Shown piece after piece: positions 47,222 through 57,555 of a stretch of DNA of 64,000 nucleotides. Every line of letters begins with the position of its first letter. Within the stretch, counting starts at the first letter, position 1. The notes beneath the pieces are model-generated. The model was not told where the DNA came from. It saw only the letters and a list, made by a program, of their open reading frames with translations, and did no database searches. Position numbers and translations under genes: made by a program. Origin of the DNA: Bordetella sp. BOR01 (GTDB taxonomy: Bacteria; Pseudomonadota; Gammaproteobacteria; Burkholderiales; Burkholderiaceae_B); contig NZ_JAHUWT010000001.1 in NCBI RefSeq assembly GCF_019218885.1, positions 558,001-622,000 of the forward strand, written 5' to 3'.

Positions 47222-47722
47222 ATGCTGCTTTCCGAACAGGCCTACCAGAAAATCGACCGGGAACTTGCCAAGTTCCCGGCCGACCAGCGGCAGTCGGCCA
47301 TCATGGCTTCGCTTGCCATCGCGCAAGAAGAGAAGGGCTGGTTGCCCCCCGAAGTCCTTGAAGACGTGGCCAATTACATCGGCGTGCCGCCCATCGCGGT
47401 GCAGGAAGTCGCCACGTTCTACAACATGTTCGATACCACGCCGGTCGGCAAGCACAAGATCGCGGTCTGCACGAACCTGCCCTGTGCCTTGCGCGACGGC
47501 GAAAAAGCCGGCGACTACCTCAAGCGCAAGCTCGGCGTCGACTACCGCGAAACCACGCCCGACGGCCTGTTCACCCTGGCCGAGGGCGAATGCATGGGCG
47601 CCTGCGGCGATTCCCCCGTGCTTATCGTCAACAACAAGCATATGTGCGTGCGCATGACCGAAGAAAAACTCGATGCGCTGGTCCAGGGCCTGAAGGCACA
47701 GGGCGAAGGAGAGCCGGCATGA
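47222..47722 (+). CDS. nuoE: NADH-quinone oxidoreductase subunit E
   Basis: This 166-aa 24-kDa subunit holds the 2Fe-2S cluster N1a near FMN. Its four cysteines are in VCTNLPCAL and [11 protein letters not shown], the usual thioredoxin-like arrangement. [18 protein letters not shown]-type sequence is present at about 58-73. Electrons can shuttle between FMN and this side cluster. The stop overlaps the nuoF start (ATGA), so E and F are translationally coupled. Confidence 0.97.
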   Translation: MLLSEQAYQKIDRELAKFPADQRQSAIMASLAIAQEEKGWLPPEVLEDVANYIGVPPIAVQEVATFYNMFDTTPVGKHKIAVCTNLPCALRDGEKAGDYLKRKLGVDYRETTPDGLFTLAEGECMGACGDSPVLIVNNKHMCVRMTEEKLDALVQGLKAQGEGEPA

Positions 47723-49086
47723 ACGCGCCCGATCTGTACAAGCACCTGGCCCAGGGGCTCGACCCCAACCCGCTGAACGACCTGTCGAACTCCATGTGCC
47801 TGCACGGCCGGCACCTGGGGGCGCAGATCCTGGCCGACCTCGACGGCAACAACTGGCGCCTGCAAGACTACGTCAAGCGCGGCGGCTACGAGGCCCTGCG
47901 CAAGATCCTGTCTTCCGGCATGAAGCCCGAAGACGTCATCGCCGAAGTCAAGGCCTCGGGCCTGCGCGGGCGTGGCGGCGCGGGCTTTCCCACCGGCCTG
48001 AAGTGGAGCTTCATGCCGCGTGCCTTTCCCGGGCAGAAATACCTGGTGTGCAACTCCGACGAAGGTGAGCCCGGCACGTTCAAAGACCGCGATATCCTGC
48101 GCTTCAATCCGCATATCGTGATCGAAGGCATGGCCATCGCCGCCTACGCCATGGGCATCAGCGTCGGCTACAACTACATCCACGGCGAAATCTTCGAAGT
48201 GTACGAACGCTTTGAAGAAGCCCTGGAAGAAGCCCGCGCCGCCGGTTTCCTGGGCGACAAGATCCTGGGCTCCGACTTCAGCTTCCAGTTGCACGCCTTC
48301 CACGGCTATGGCGCGTACATCTGCGGCGAGGAAACCGCGCTGCTCGAATCGCTCGAGGGCAAGAAGGGCCAGCCGCGCTTCAAGCCGCCGTTCCCGGCCA
48401 GCTTCGGCCTGTATGGCAAGCCCACCACCATCAACAACACCGAGACCTTCGCCGCGGTGCCCTGGATCATCCGCAACAGCGGCCAGGCCTACCTGGAAGT
48501 GGGCAAGCCCAACAACGGCGGCACCAAGGTGTTCTCGATCACGGGCGACGTCGAGCGTCCGGGCAATTACGAAATTCCGTTGGGCACGCCGTTTGCCAAG
48601 CTGCTCGAGCTGGCCGGCGGCATGCGCGGCGGCAAGAAGCTCAAGGCGGTCATTCCCGGCGGCTCCAGTGCGCCGGTGCTGCCGGCCGACATCATGATGG
48701 ACACCACCATGGACTACGACGCCATCGCCAAGGCGGGTTCCATGCTGGGGTCGGGTGCGGTCATCGTCATGGACGACACCCGCTGCATGGTGAAGTCGCT
48801 GCTGCGGCTGTCGTACTTCTATTTCGAGGAAAGCTGCGGGCAGTGCACGCCATGCCGGGAAGGCACCGGCTGGCTCTACCGCATGGTCCATCGCATCGAG
48901 CACGGCCAAGGCCGCCAGGAAGACCTGGACCTGCTCGACAGCGTGGCCAGCAACATCATGGGCCGTACGATCTGCGCCCTGGGTGATGCCGCCGCCATGC
49001 CGGTGCGTGGCTTCATCAAGCATTATCGCGACGAATTCGCGCACCACATCGAGCACAAGTCGTGTGTGGTCCCGCAATATCTGTAG
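47719..49086 (+). CDS. nuoF: NADH-quinone oxidoreductase subunit F
   Basis: This 455-aa subunit is the NADH- and FMN-binding 51-kDa part of complex [15 protein letters not shown] at about 80-95 binds NADH and [18 protein letters not shown] at about 200 is part of the FMN site, and the N3 cluster is bound by [14 protein letters not shown] at about 373-386 plus a later cysteine (TICALGD). It takes a hydride from NADH and sends electrons down the cluster chain. The start overlaps nuoE by four bases. Confidence 0.97.
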   Translation: MNAPDLYKHLAQGLDPNPLNDLSNSMCLHGRHLGAQILADLDGNNWRLQDYVKRGGYEALRKILSSGMKPEDVIAEVKASGLRGRGGAGFPTGLKWSFMPRAFPGQKYLVCNSDEGEPGTFKDRDILRFNPHIVIEGMAIAAYAMGISVGYNYIHGEIFEVYERFEEALEEARAAGFLGDKILGSDFSFQLHAFHGYGAYICGEETALLESLEGKKGQPRFKPPFPASFGLYGKPTTINNTETFAAVPWIIRNSGQAYLEVGKPNNGGTKVFSITGDVERPGNYEIPLGTPFAKLLELAGGMRGGKKLKAVIPGGSSAPVLPADIMMDTTMDYDAIAKAGSMLGSGAVIVMDDTRCMVKSLLRLSYFYFEESCGQCTPCREGTGWLYRMVHRIEHGQGRQEDLDLLDSVASNIMGRTICALGDAAAMPVRGFIKHYRDEFAHHIEHKSCVVPQYL

Positions 49087-49101
49087 GTCTCAGGAACAGC
49101 A

Positions 49102-51429
49102 ATGGTTGAATTAACCGTCGACGGCAATCAGGTCGAAGTCCCCGAGGGCAGCATGGTGATGCATGCGGCCCAGAAGCTTGGCCTGTATGTACCCCATTTC
49201 TGCTACCACAAGAAACTGTCCATCGCGGCCAACTGCCGCATGTGCCTGGTTGAAGTGGAAAAGGCGCCCAAGGCGCTGCCGGCCTGCGCCACGCCTGCCA
49301 CCAATGGCATGGTGGTCCATACATGCTCTGAGAAAGCCAAGGCCGCGCAGAAGTCGGTCATGGAATTCCTGCTGATCAACCACCCGCTCGATTGCCCCAT
49401 CTGCGACCAGGGGGGCGAATGCCAGCTGCAGGACCTGGCGGTGGGCTATGGCGGCTCATCCTCGCGCTATCGCGAAGAAAAGCGCGTGGTCTTCCATAAA
49501 GACCTCGGCCCGCTGGTGTCGGCCGAAGAAATGACCCGCTGCATCCATTGCACCCGCTGTGTGCGTTTCGGCCAAGAAATCGCCGGCGTCATGGAACTGG
49601 GCATGCTGGGCCGGGGCGAGCATTCCGAAATCACCACTTTCGTGGGTCGTTCGGTCGAGTCCGAACTGTCGGGCAACATGATCGACCTCTGTCCCGTGGG
49701 TGCGCTCACCTCCAAGCCGTTCCGCTACACCGCCCGCACCTGGGAACTGGCACGCCGCCGTACGGTCAGCCCGCACGACAGCCTGGGTGCCAACCTGGTG
49801 GTGCAGGTCAAGGGCGACCGCGCCATGCGCGTGGTGCCCTTCGAAGACGAAGCCCTGAACGAATGCTGGATCAGCGACCGCGACCGCTACTCGTACGAAG
49901 GCCTCAATAGCGAAGACCGCCTGGCGGCGCCCATGATCAAGGGGGCCGACGGCCAGTGGCAGGAAGCATCCTGGGCCGATGCGCTGCAGGCCGTGGCGCA
50001 AGGCCTCTCGCGAGTGCGCGACAGCCATGGCAGCGGCCAGATCGGCGCCCTGGCGGCCGAGTACGCCACTACCGAAGAATTCGCGCTGCTGGGCCGCCTG
50101 GTGCGTGCCCTGGGTTCCGAGAACATCGATTTCCGCCTGCGCCAGACCGATCCCGCTTTCGACGCTGCCCTGTCCGGCACGCCCTGGCTGGGCATGCCCG
50201 TCGCCGACCTCGACTCGCTCGACCGGGTACTGGTGGTGGGTTCGTTCCTGCGCAAGGATCATCCCCTGATGGCCCAGCGCCTGCGCCAGGCCGCCAAGCG
50301 CGGCACGCAGATCCTGCTGGTCGACAGCGCTGCCGACGATCCGCTCATGCCGGTGGCTGCGCGCCTTACCGTGGCGCCGTCGGGCTTGCCGTCGGCATTG
50401 GCACAGGTGGCCGTGGCACTGGCCCAGGCCAAGGAACAGCCGGTACCCGCCGAGTTCTCTGGCGTCACCCCCGACGAAAGCGCCAAGCGGATTGCCGCCA
50501 GCCTGGCCTCGGGCTCGAATGCGGCAGTGCTGCTGGGCAACATGGCCGTGGCTTCGCCGCAAGCCTCGCTGCTGGCCGCCAACGCGCGCAGCATCGCCGA
50601 CCTGGCCGGCGCGCGCTTCGGCTTCCTGACCTCGGGCGGTAATACGGTGGGCGGCTACCTGGCCGGCGCCGTGCCGGGGCAGGGCGGCAAGACCGCCGCC
50701 GCCATGCTGGCCGAGCCGCTCAAGGCCTACATCGTGTTGCACGCCGAACCCTCGTTCGATGCCGACAACGGTCCGCAGGCAGTGGCCGCGCTGCGCGGCG
50801 CCGAGTTCGCCGTTGCCCTGACGCCCTATGCCTCGGCCGCGCAAGACTGGGCCGATGTCATGCTGCCCGTTTCGCCATTCACCGAAACCTCGGGCACGTT
50901 CGTCAACGCCCAGGGCTTGCCGCAAAGCTTCAAGGGCACGGTGGCGCCGCTGGGCCAGGCTCGTCCGGGCTGGAAAGTGCTGCGCGTGCTGGGCAATGTG
51001 CTGCAACTGCAGGGCTTCGAAGACGAAACCTCCGAATCGGTGCGCGATACCGCCCTGGCGGGCGGCATCGAAAGCCGGCTGTCCAACGACATCAAGGCTG
51101 CGCGCGGGCTGGGGCAGGCTGCCTCGGGCCTGGAACGCGTGGCCGACGTGCCTATCTATCGCACCGACACCATGGTGCGCCGTTCCGGCCCGCTGCAGGA
51201 CGCACCCGCTTCCCAGGCGCCCACGGCACGCATGAACGGCGCCACGCTGGCTGGCCTGGGCCTGACCGCCGGGATCAAGGTGCGTGTCGCCGGCCCTGCC
51301 GGTTCGATTGAACTCGAAACCGTGCAGGACGACGCCGTGGCCGATCGCGCGGTGCGCATCGCGGCGGCATTTGAGCAAACCGCTGCCCTGGGTGGCGCAT
51401 TCGGTGAAATCAGCGTGGAGCGTGCCTGA
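49102..51429 (+). CDS. nuoG: NADH-quinone oxidoreductase subunit G
   Basis: This 775-aa largest peripheral subunit carries several clusters. N1b is bound by [15 protein letters not shown] and a following cysteine at about 34-63. The His-Cys N5 cluster is in [14 protein letters not shown] at about 94-107, and N4 in CIHCTRC with a later CPVG. The C-terminal two thirds are a molybdopterin-oxidoreductase-like fold without cofactor. No extra N7 cluster cysteines are obvious. It transfers electrons from NuoF to NuoI. Confidence 0.96.
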   Translation: MVELTVDGNQVEVPEGSMVMHAAQKLGLYVPHFCYHKKLSIAANCRMCLVEVEKAPKALPACATPATNGMVVHTCSEKAKAAQKSVMEFLLINHPLDCPICDQGGECQLQDLAVGYGGSSSRYREEKRVVFHKDLGPLVSAEEMTRCIHCTRCVRFGQEIAGVMELGMLGRGEHSEITTFVGRSVESELSGNMIDLCPVGALTSKPFRYTARTWELARRRTVSPHDSLGANLVVQVKGDRAMRVVPFEDEALNECWISDRDRYSYEGLNSEDRLAAPMIKGADGQWQEASWADALQAVAQGLSRVRDSHGSGQIGALAAEYATTEEFALLGRLVRALGSENIDFRLRQTDPAFDAALSGTPWLGMPVADLDSLDRVLVVGSFLRKDHPLMAQRLRQAAKRGTQILLVDSAADDPLMPVAARLTVAPSGLPSALAQVAVALAQAKEQPVPAEFSGVTPDESAKRIAASLASGSNAAVLLGNMAVASPQASLLAANARSIADLAGARFGFLTSGGNTVGGYLAGAVPGQGGKTAAAMLAEPLKAYIVLHAEPSFDADNGPQAVAALRGAEFAVALTPYASAAQDWADVMLPVSPFTETSGTFVNAQGLPQSFKGTVAPLGQARPGWKVLRVLGNVLQLQGFEDETSESVRDTALAGGIESRLSNDIKAARGLGQAASGLERVADVPIYRTDTMVRRSGPLQDAPASQAPTARMNGATLAGLGLTAGIKVRVAGPAGSIELETVQDDAVADRAVRIAAAFEQTAALGGAFGEISVERA

Positions 51430-51430
51430 C

Positions 51431-52504
51431 ATGGAATGGCTCGATATTCTTGAAAGCCACGGTCAGGCCTTGCTGGGCCCGACGGCCTGGTTGGTGCTCT
51501 GGACACTCGTCAAGATCGTCGTCATCGCAGTTCCCATCATTCTGTGCGTGGCCTACCTCACGTACTGGGAACGCAAGATGATCGGCTGGATGCACTCGCG
51601 CCTGGGCCCGACCCGCGTCGGTTTCCGCGGGCTGCTGCAGCCGTTCGCCGACGTTTTCAAACTGCTGACCAAAGAAGTGGTGGTGCCTTCGCAGGCCAAC
51701 AAGGTCCTGTTCGTGGTTGCACCGGTGGTGACGCTGATGCCGGCGCTTGCGGCCTGGGCCGTGGTGCCGTTCGGCCCCGACGTGGTGCTGGCCAACGTCA
51801 ATGCCGGCCTGCTGTACGTGATGGCCATCACCTCCATCGGCGTCTACGGCGTCATCGTGGCGGGCTGGGCCTCGAACTCCAAGTACGCCTTCCTGGGCGC
51901 GTTGCGCGCCTCGGCGCAGATGGTGTCGTACGAACTGGCCATCGGCTTCGTGCTGGTCACGGTGCTGCTGGTGTCGGGCAGCCTGAACATGTCCGAGATC
52001 GTGCTGGGCCAGACCCGCGGCTGGTTCGCCGAGCACGGCCTGACTTTCCTGTCCTGGAACTGGCTGCCGCTGCTGCCGCTGTTCGTCATCTACGTGATCT
52101 CGGCGGTGGCCGAGACCAACCGTCACCCGTTCGACGTGGTGGAAGGCGAATCCGAAATCGTGGCCGGCCACATGGTCGAATACTCGGGCATGGCGTTCGC
52201 GCTGTTCTTCCTGGGCGAGTACGCCAACATGATCCTGCTGTCGTGCATGGCCGCGATCATGTTCCTGGGGGGCTGGACGGCTCCGATCGACATCGTGCCC
52301 CTGACCTGGATCCCCGGCTGGATCTGGCTGGGCATCAAGACATTCTTCGTGGTCTCGCTGTTCGTATGGTTCCGCGCGTCGTTCCCGCGCTACCGCTACG
52401 ACCAGATCATGCGTTTGGGCTGGAAGATTTTCATACCGCTGACCGGCGTGTGGCTGGTCGTAGTGGCGATCTGGATGCAGACGCCCTGGAACATTTGGCG
52501 CTGA
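51431..52504 (+). CDS. nuoH: NADH-quinone oxidoreductase subunit H
   Basis: This 357-aa membrane subunit has about eight to nine helices and joins the arms at the quinone site. The family blocks [22 protein letters not shown] (about 46-67) and [28 protein letters not shown] (about 222-249) are intact, including the acidic loop implicated in coupling quinone reduction to proton transfer. It starts one base after the nuoG stop codon. Length is typical of Betaproteobacteria. Confidence 0.97.
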   Translation: MEWLDILESHGQALLGPTAWLVLWTLVKIVVIAVPIILCVAYLTYWERKMIGWMHSRLGPTRVGFRGLLQPFADVFKLLTKEVVVPSQANKVLFVVAPVVTLMPALAAWAVVPFGPDVVLANVNAGLLYVMAITSIGVYGVIVAGWASNSKYAFLGALRASAQMVSYELAIGFVLVTVLLVSGSLNMSEIVLGQTRGWFAEHGLTFLSWNWLPLLPLFVIYVISAVAETNRHPFDVVEGESEIVAGHMVEYSGMAFALFFLGEYANMILLSCMAAIMFLGGWTAPIDIVPLTWIPGWIWLGIKTFFVVSLFVWFRASFPRYRYDQIMRLGWKIFIPLTGVWLVVVAIWMQTPWNIWR

Positions 52505-52525
52505 CGCGCCAAGCTGAGGCAGGAT

Positions 52526-53014
52526 ATGGAAGCGATCAAAGATTTTTTCGGCAGCCTGATGCTGACCGAGCTGCTCAAGGGCATGCGCCTGACGGGCAAG
52601 TATTTCTTCAAGCGCAAGGTCACCTTGCGCTACCCGATGGAAAAAACGCCGACCTCGGCGCGCTTTCGCGGGTTGCACGCGCTGCGCCGCTATCCCAACG
52701 GGGAAGAGCGCTGTATCGCATGCAAACTGTGCGAAGCCGTTTGCCCGGCACTGGCCATCACCATCGAATCGGACCTGCGCGACGACGGCACCCGCCGCAC
52801 CACGCGTTACGACATCGATCTCACCAAGTGCATTTTCTGCGGTTTCTGTGAAGAAAGCTGCCCCGTGGACTCGATCGTGGAAACCCATATCCACGAATAC
52901 CACGGTGAAAAGCGCGGCGACCTTTATTTCACCAAAGACATGCTGCTCGCCGTGGGCGACCGCTACGAAGCCGAAATCGCCCGCCGCCGGGCCGAAGACG
53001 CGCCATACCGTTGA
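52526..53014 (+). CDS. nuoI: NADH-quinone oxidoreductase subunit I
   Basis: This 162-aa peripheral-arm ferredoxin subunit holds the two 4Fe-4S clusters N6a and N6b. The two motifs are [12 protein letters not shown] at about 63-74 and [12 protein letters not shown] at about 102-113, each with the full CxxCxxCxxxCP pattern. The N-terminal helix ([19 protein letters not shown]) lies along the membrane. It hands electrons from NuoG to NuoB. AGGCAGGAT precedes the ATG. Confidence 0.97.
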   Translation: MEAIKDFFGSLMLTELLKGMRLTGKYFFKRKVTLRYPMEKTPTSARFRGLHALRRYPNGEERCIACKLCEAVCPALAITIESDLRDDGTRRTTRYDIDLTKCIFCGFCEESCPVDSIVETHIHEYHGEKRGDLYFTKDMLLAVGDRYEAEIARRRAEDAPYR

Positions 53015-53031
53015 CGCCCAAGGTCTGATCC

Positions 53032-53679
53032 ATGACTTTTACCACTGTCCTGTTCTACATACTGGCTGCCGTCCTGGTGATCGCCGCGTTTCGCGTCATC
53101 ACGGCGCGCAGCCCGGTTACCGCTGTCCTGCACCTGATCCTGGCATTTGCCAACGCCGCCATGCTGTGGATGCTGCTAGGAGCCGAATTCCTGGCCCTGC
53201 TGTTGGTGCTGGTATACGTGGGCGCCGTTATGGTGCTGTTCCTGTTCGTGGTCATGATGCTCGATATCCGCATCGACTCGCTGCGCCAGGGGCTCAAGAC
53301 CTACCTGCCGCTGGGCCTGGTCATCGGCGTCGTGCTGGTCATCGAGATGTCGTTCGTGCTGGCTTCCACCTGGCACGGCGCCGGTCCGCAGGCTCCGGTG
53401 GCTGGCGACTACAACAACACCCGCGCCTTGGGCGAAGCCATGTACACCCAGTACGTGTATGCCGTGGAAGTCGGAGCCGCGCTGCTGCTGGTGGGCATGA
53501 TCGCCGCCATCACGCTCACGCTGCGCCGCCGCCGCGATGTCAAGTACAACGACCCGGCCGCCGCCGTGCGCGTGCGTGCCAAAGACCGCTTCCGCCTGGT
53601 CAGCATGCCGGCGCAGAGCGACCGAGCCCAGGGCCGTGTAAGCACGCCGTCCGACGACGCCGAAGGAGAAAAAGAATGA
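53032..53679 (+). CDS. nuoJ: NADH-quinone oxidoreductase subunit J
   Basis: This 215-aa membrane subunit has five helices in the conserved part. [51 protein letters not shown] at about 24-75 is the strong family block, including the pi-bulge helix. A hydrophilic C-terminal tail (about 165-215) is less conserved. It lies between NuoA and NuoK in the membrane arm. The stop overlaps the nuoK start by four bases. Confidence 0.96.
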   Translation: MTFTTVLFYILAAVLVIAAFRVITARSPVTAVLHLILAFANAAMLWMLLGAEFLALLLVLVYVGAVMVLFLFVVMMLDIRIDSLRQGLKTYLPLGLVIGVVLVIEMSFVLASTWHGAGPQAPVAGDYNNTRALGEAMYTQYVYAVEVGAALLLVGMIAAITLTLRRRRDVKYNDPAAAVRVRAKDRFRLVSMPAQSDRAQGRVSTPSDDAEGEKE

Positions 53680-53984
53680 CGCTGACACTGGCCCATTATC
53701 TGGTGCTGGGTGCGATCCTGTTCGCCATCGGCATCTTCGGCATCTTCCTGAACCGCCGCAACCTGATCATTCTGTTGATGTCCATCGAGCTCGTGCTGCT
53801 GGCCGTCAACATGAACTTCGTGGCGTTCTCCAGCTGGTTCGGCGATACCGCCGGCCAGGTGTTCGTGTTCTTCATCCTGACCGTGGCGGCCGCAGAAGCC
53901 GCCATCGGATTGGCAATTCTGGTGCTGCTGTTCCGCAACCTGAACACGATCAACGTTGACGAACTCGATCGCCTGAAGGGCTGA
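53676..53984 (+). CDS. nuoK: NADH-quinone oxidoreductase subunit K
   Basis: This 102-aa membrane subunit has three helices and the two buried glutamates essential for proton coupling: E36 in [11 protein letters not shown] and E72 in [14 protein letters not shown]. The length and motif order are normal. It is translationally coupled to nuoJ through an ATGA overlap. It relates to MrpC-type antiporter subunits and links NuoJ with the first antiporter-like subunit NuoN. Confidence 0.97.
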   Translation: MTLTLAHYLVLGAILFAIGIFGIFLNRRNLIILLMSIELVLLAVNMNFVAFSSWFGDTAGQVFVFFILTVAAAEAAIGLAILVLLFRNLNTINVDELDRLKG

Positions 53985-54001
53985 CGGGGTATTGGAAGAA
54001 A

Positions 54002-56047
54002 ATGTCTAGCTCACCCAACCTGTATTTGCTGATCGCGCTGGCACCGCTGGTCGGCGCGATTCTTGCCGGGCTGTTCGGCACTGGGTTCCTGGGCCGGCCC
54101 ATCGGCCGCCGCGGCTCGCACATCATCACCATCCTGGGGGTCCTGATCTCCACGGTGGGTTCGGTCATCGTGCTGGGCGACGTGCTCAACGGCCATACCT
54201 ACGACGGCACCGTCTATACCTGGAGCCTCATCGGCCAGACCAGGCTCGAGATCGGGTTCCTGATCGATCCCCTGTCGGCCATGATGATGGTGGTGGTGAC
54301 CTCGGTCTCGCTGATGGTGCACATCTACACCATCGGCTACATGGCAGACGATCCCGGCTACCAGCGCTTCTTCGCGTACATCTCGCTGTTCACCTTCTCG
54401 ATGCTGATGCTGGTCATGTCCAACAACATGGTCCAGCTCTTCTTCGGCTGGGAAGCGGTGGGGCTGGTGTCGTATCTGCTGATCGGCTTCTGGTACACGC
54501 GTCCCACGGCCATTTTCGCCAACATGAAGGCGTTCCTGATCAACCGCGTGGGCGACTTCGGCTTCGTGCTGGGCATCGGCCTGCTGTTCGCCTATGCCGG
54601 CACCATGCATTATGCCGACGTATTCGCCCAGGCCGACAAGCTGGCTGGCCAAACGCTGCCGGGCACCGACTGGATGCTGCTGACCGTGGCCTGCGTCTGC
54701 CTGTTCATCGGCGCCATGGGCAAGTCGGCCCAGGTTCCGCTGCATGCCTGGCTGCCCGATTCCATGGAAGGCCCCACGCCGATCTCGGCGCTGATCCACG
54801 CGGCCACCATGGTGACCGCGGGCATCTTCATGGTGGCGCGCTTCTCGCCGCTGTTCGAGCTGTCCGACGCCGCGCTTTCGTTCGTGATCGTCATCGGCGC
54901 CATCGGCGCGTTGTTCCTGGGCATCCTGGGCATCATCCAGAACGACATCAAGCGCGTGGTGGCATATTCCACGCTGTCCCAACTGGGCTACATGACCGTG
55001 GCGCTGGGTGCGTCGGCCTACTCGGTGGCCATCTTCCACCTGATGACCCACGCGTTCTTCAAGGCGCTGTTGTTCCTGGGCGCCGGCTCGGTCATCATCG
55101 GCATGCACCATGACCAGGACATCCGCAACATGGGCGGCCTGCGCAAGTACATGCCCATTACCTGGATCACCTTCCTGCTGGGCACGCTGGCCCTGGTGGG
55201 TACGCCATTCTTCTCGGGCTTCTACTCGAAAGAGCACATCATCGAGGCTGCCGGCGCGGCCAACGTGTGGGGTGCCAGCTTCGCTTATTACTCCACGCTG
55301 ATCGGCGTGTTCGTCACTTCGCTGTACTCGTTCCGCGTGTACTTCCTGGTGTTCCACGGCAAAGAGCGCTTCGATACCAGCGGCCATGGCCATGGCCACG
55401 ACGACCATGCGCACGACGACCATGCGCACGACGGCCACTCGCACGACGATCACGGCCACCATGGCGGCACACCGCACGAATCCCCATGGGTCGTGACGCT
55501 GCCGCTGGTGTTGCTGGCCATTCCGTCGGTCGTGATCGGCGCCCTGGTGGTCGACCCGATGCTGTTCGGCGGCTTCTTCGACGGCGTGATCAAGGTGCTG
55601 CCGCAGCACCCGGCCATGCACGAGCTCGGCGAAGAATGGCACGGCTGGGTTGCGTTCGGCCTGCATGCGTTCCAGACGGTGCCGTTCTGGCTGGTGGTGG
55701 CAGGCGCCGTTATCGCCTGGTACTGCTACCTGATCAATCCCAAGGTGCCCGCCGCCATCAAGTCGAGCCTGTCGGGCGTGTACAAGCTGCTCGACAACAA
55801 GTACTACGTCGACTGGGTCAATGAACAGATCATCGCGCGCGGTGCGCGCTGCCTGGGCCATGGGCTGTGGCAGCGCGGCGATCGCGGCCTGATCGACGGC
55901 GTACTGGTCAATGGCAGCGCCCGCGTGGTGGGCTGGGTGGCCGCGGCCAGCCGTCACCTGCAGTCCGGCTACATCTATCACTACGCGTTCGCGATGATCA
56001 TCGGCATCATGGCGCTGATTACTTTCTTTGTGCTGATTCCCCAATGA
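54002..56047 (+). CDS. nuoL: NADH-quinone oxidoreductase subunit L with His/Asp-rich loop
   Basis: This 681-aa antiporter-like subunit is at the far end of the membrane arm, with about sixteen helices and a long lateral helix at the C-terminus. FFGWEAVGLVSYLLIGFW at about 145-162 has the key glutamate, and LPDSMEGPTPISALIHAATMV at about 251-271 the proton-channel block. Unusual is a loop at about residues 461-487 with 12 histidines and 7 aspartates in 27 residues, made from 15-bp repeats. The loop lies between helices and could bind metal; it is not part of the known proton path. Confidence 0.96.
   Translation: MSSSPNLYLLIALAPLVGAILAGLFGTGFLGRPIGRRGSHIITILGVLISTVGSVIVLGDVLNGHTYDGTVYTWSLIGQTRLEIGFLIDPLSAMMMVVVTSVSLMVHIYTIGYMADDPGYQRFFAYISLFTFSMLMLVMSNNMVQLFFGWEAVGLVSYLLIGFWYTRPTAIFANMKAFLINRVGDFGFVLGIGLLFAYAGTMHYADVFAQADKLAGQTLPGTDWMLLTVACVCLFIGAMGKSAQVPLHAWLPDSMEGPTPISALIHAATMVTAGIFMVARFSPLFELSDAALSFVIVIGAIGALFLGILGIIQNDIKRVVAYSTLSQLGYMTVALGASAYSVAIFHLMTHAFFKALLFLGAGSVIIGMHHDQDIRNMGGLRKYMPITWITFLLGTLALVGTPFFSGFYSKEHIIEAAGAANVWGASFAYYSTLIGVFVTSLYSFRVYFLVFHGKERFDTSGHGHGHDDHAHDDHAHDGHSHDDHGHHGGTPHESPWVVTLPLVLLAIPSVVIGALVVDPMLFGGFFDGVIKVLPQHPAMHELGEEWHGWVAFGLHAFQTVPFWLVVAGAVIAWYCYLINPKVPAAIKSSLSGVYKLLDNKYYVDWVNEQIIARGARCLGHGLWQRGDRGLIDGVLVNGSARVVGWVAAASRHLQSGYIYHYAFAMIIGIMALITFFVLIPQ
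55397..55456 (+). repeat. 15-bp tandem repeat coding the His/Asp loop of NuoL
   Basis: Four 15-bp units start with CACGACG. The first two (55397-55411, 55412-55426) are identical, CACGACGACCATGCG, and the next two have drifted. Whole-unit gain or loss would keep the nuoL frame, so length variants between strains are expected. Confidence 0.75.
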
Positions 56048-57546
56048 CGGCAAGCGACATGGCATCCAACACTTTTCCCTGGCTTACGATTGCGATCTTC
56101 GTTCCGATCGTATTCGGCCTGCTGGTGCTGGCTCTGGGCCGCGACGACCGTCCCGGGCTGACGCGCGGCCTGTCGCTGGTTGGGGCGCTGGCTGGGTTCC
56201 TGGTCACCCTCCCGCTGTATACCGGCTTCGACAATTCGACGGCCGCCATGCAGTTCGTCGAGAAGGCGTCCTGGATCGAAGCGTTCAACGTCAACTACCA
56301 CCTGGGCGTCGATGGCATCTCGCTGTGGTTCGTGCTGCTGACCGCTTTCATCACCATCATCGTGGTGCTGGCTGGCTGGGAAGTCATCACCAGCCGCGTG
56401 GCGCAGTACATGGCCGCCTTCCTGATCCTGTCGGGCCTGATGGTAGGCGTGTTTGCCGCGCTCGATGGCCTGCTGTTCTACGTGTTCTTCGAAGCCACGC
56501 TGATCCCGATGTACATCATCATCGGCGTGTGGGGCGGCCCGAACCGGGTCTATGCGGCGTTCAAGTTCTTCTTGTATACGCTGCTGGGCTCGCTGCTGAC
56601 CCTGGTGGCCTTTGTCTACCTGTGGAATGCGTCGGGCGGTTCGTTCGACATCCAGACCTGGCACCAGGTCAAGCTGGGCTATACGCCGCAGGTACTGATC
56701 TTCCTGGCTCTGCTTGCCGCGTTCGCGGTGAAGGTGCCGATGTGGCCGGTGCACACCTGGCTGCCCGACGCCCACGTCGAGGCCCCCACCGGCGGTTCGG
56801 TGGTGCTGGCGGCCATCATGCTGAAGCTGGGCGCCTACGGGTTCCTGCGCTTTTCGCTGCCCATCGCTCCGGATGCCTCGCACAGCCTGGCGGGGATGAT
56901 GATCGCGCTATCGCTGATCGCGGTCATCTACATCGGCCTGGTCGCCATCGTCCAGGACGACATGAAGAAGCTGGTGGCGTATTCGTCGGTGGCACACATG
57001 GGTTTCGTCACCCTGGGCTTCTTCATCTTCAATACCGCCGGCGTCGAGGGCGCCATCGTGCAGATGATCTCGCACGGCTTCGTGTCGGGCGCCATGTTCT
57101 TCTGCATAGGCGTACTGTATGACCGGATGCACTCGCGGCGCATCGCCGACTACGGCGGCGTCATCAACGTCATGCCGCGCTTCGTCACGTTCTTCGTGCT
57201 TTTCTCGATGGCCAACAGCGGGCTGCCCGCCACCAGCGGTTTCGTTGGCGAATTCATGGTCATCATGGGCGCTGTCGAACACAATTTCTGGATCGGCCTG
57301 CTGGCCGCGACGGCGCTGATCCTGGGCGCTTCGTACTCGCTGTGGATGGTCAAGCGGGTGGCGTTCGGCGATATCGCCAACGACCACGTGCGCGAACTCA
57401 CCGACATCAATCGCCGTGAATTCCTGATTCTGGGCGTGATGGCCATTGCCGTGTTGTACATGGGTATCCACCCCAAGCCCTTTACCGACGTCATGCACGC
57501 CTCGGTTCAGGCCCTGCTGCAACACGTTGCCATCTCGAAACTGTAA
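56044..57546 (+). CDS. nuoM: NADH-quinone oxidoreductase subunit M
   Basis: This 500-aa antiporter-like subunit has about fourteen helices. The family blocks are FFEATLIPMYIIIGVWGG at about 143-160, with the essential glutamate, and LPDAHVEAPTGGSVVLAAIMLKLGAYGFLRF in the middle, with lysine and histidine in the proton channel. The ATG at 56044 overlaps the nuoL stop (ATGA); an ATG five codons later (56059) would give 495 aa and is a possible alternative. It pumps protons in the membrane arm between NuoL and NuoN. Confidence 0.95.
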   Translation: MTASDMASNTFPWLTIAIFVPIVFGLLVLALGRDDRPGLTRGLSLVGALAGFLVTLPLYTGFDNSTAAMQFVEKASWIEAFNVNYHLGVDGISLWFVLLTAFITIIVVLAGWEVITSRVAQYMAAFLILSGLMVGVFAALDGLLFYVFFEATLIPMYIIIGVWGGPNRVYAAFKFFLYTLLGSLLTLVAFVYLWNASGGSFDIQTWHQVKLGYTPQVLIFLALLAAFAVKVPMWPVHTWLPDAHVEAPTGGSVVLAAIMLKLGAYGFLRFSLPIAPDASHSLAGMMIALSLIAVIYIGLVAIVQDDMKKLVAYSSVAHMGFVTLGFFIFNTAGVEGAIVQMISHGFVSGAMFFCIGVLYDRMHSRRIADYGGVINVMPRFVTFFVLFSMANSGLPATSGFVGEFMVIMGAVEHNFWIGLLAATALILGASYSLWMVKRVAFGDIANDHVRELTDINRREFLILGVMAIAVLYMGIHPKPFTDVMHASVQALLQHVAISKL

Positions 57547-57555
57547 GACTGAACC

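Noticed and set aside
54011-56065. A 684-codon minus-strand open frame opposite nuoL
   Set aside because: It is antisense to nuoL, shows no domain, and its composition is that of a shadow frame.
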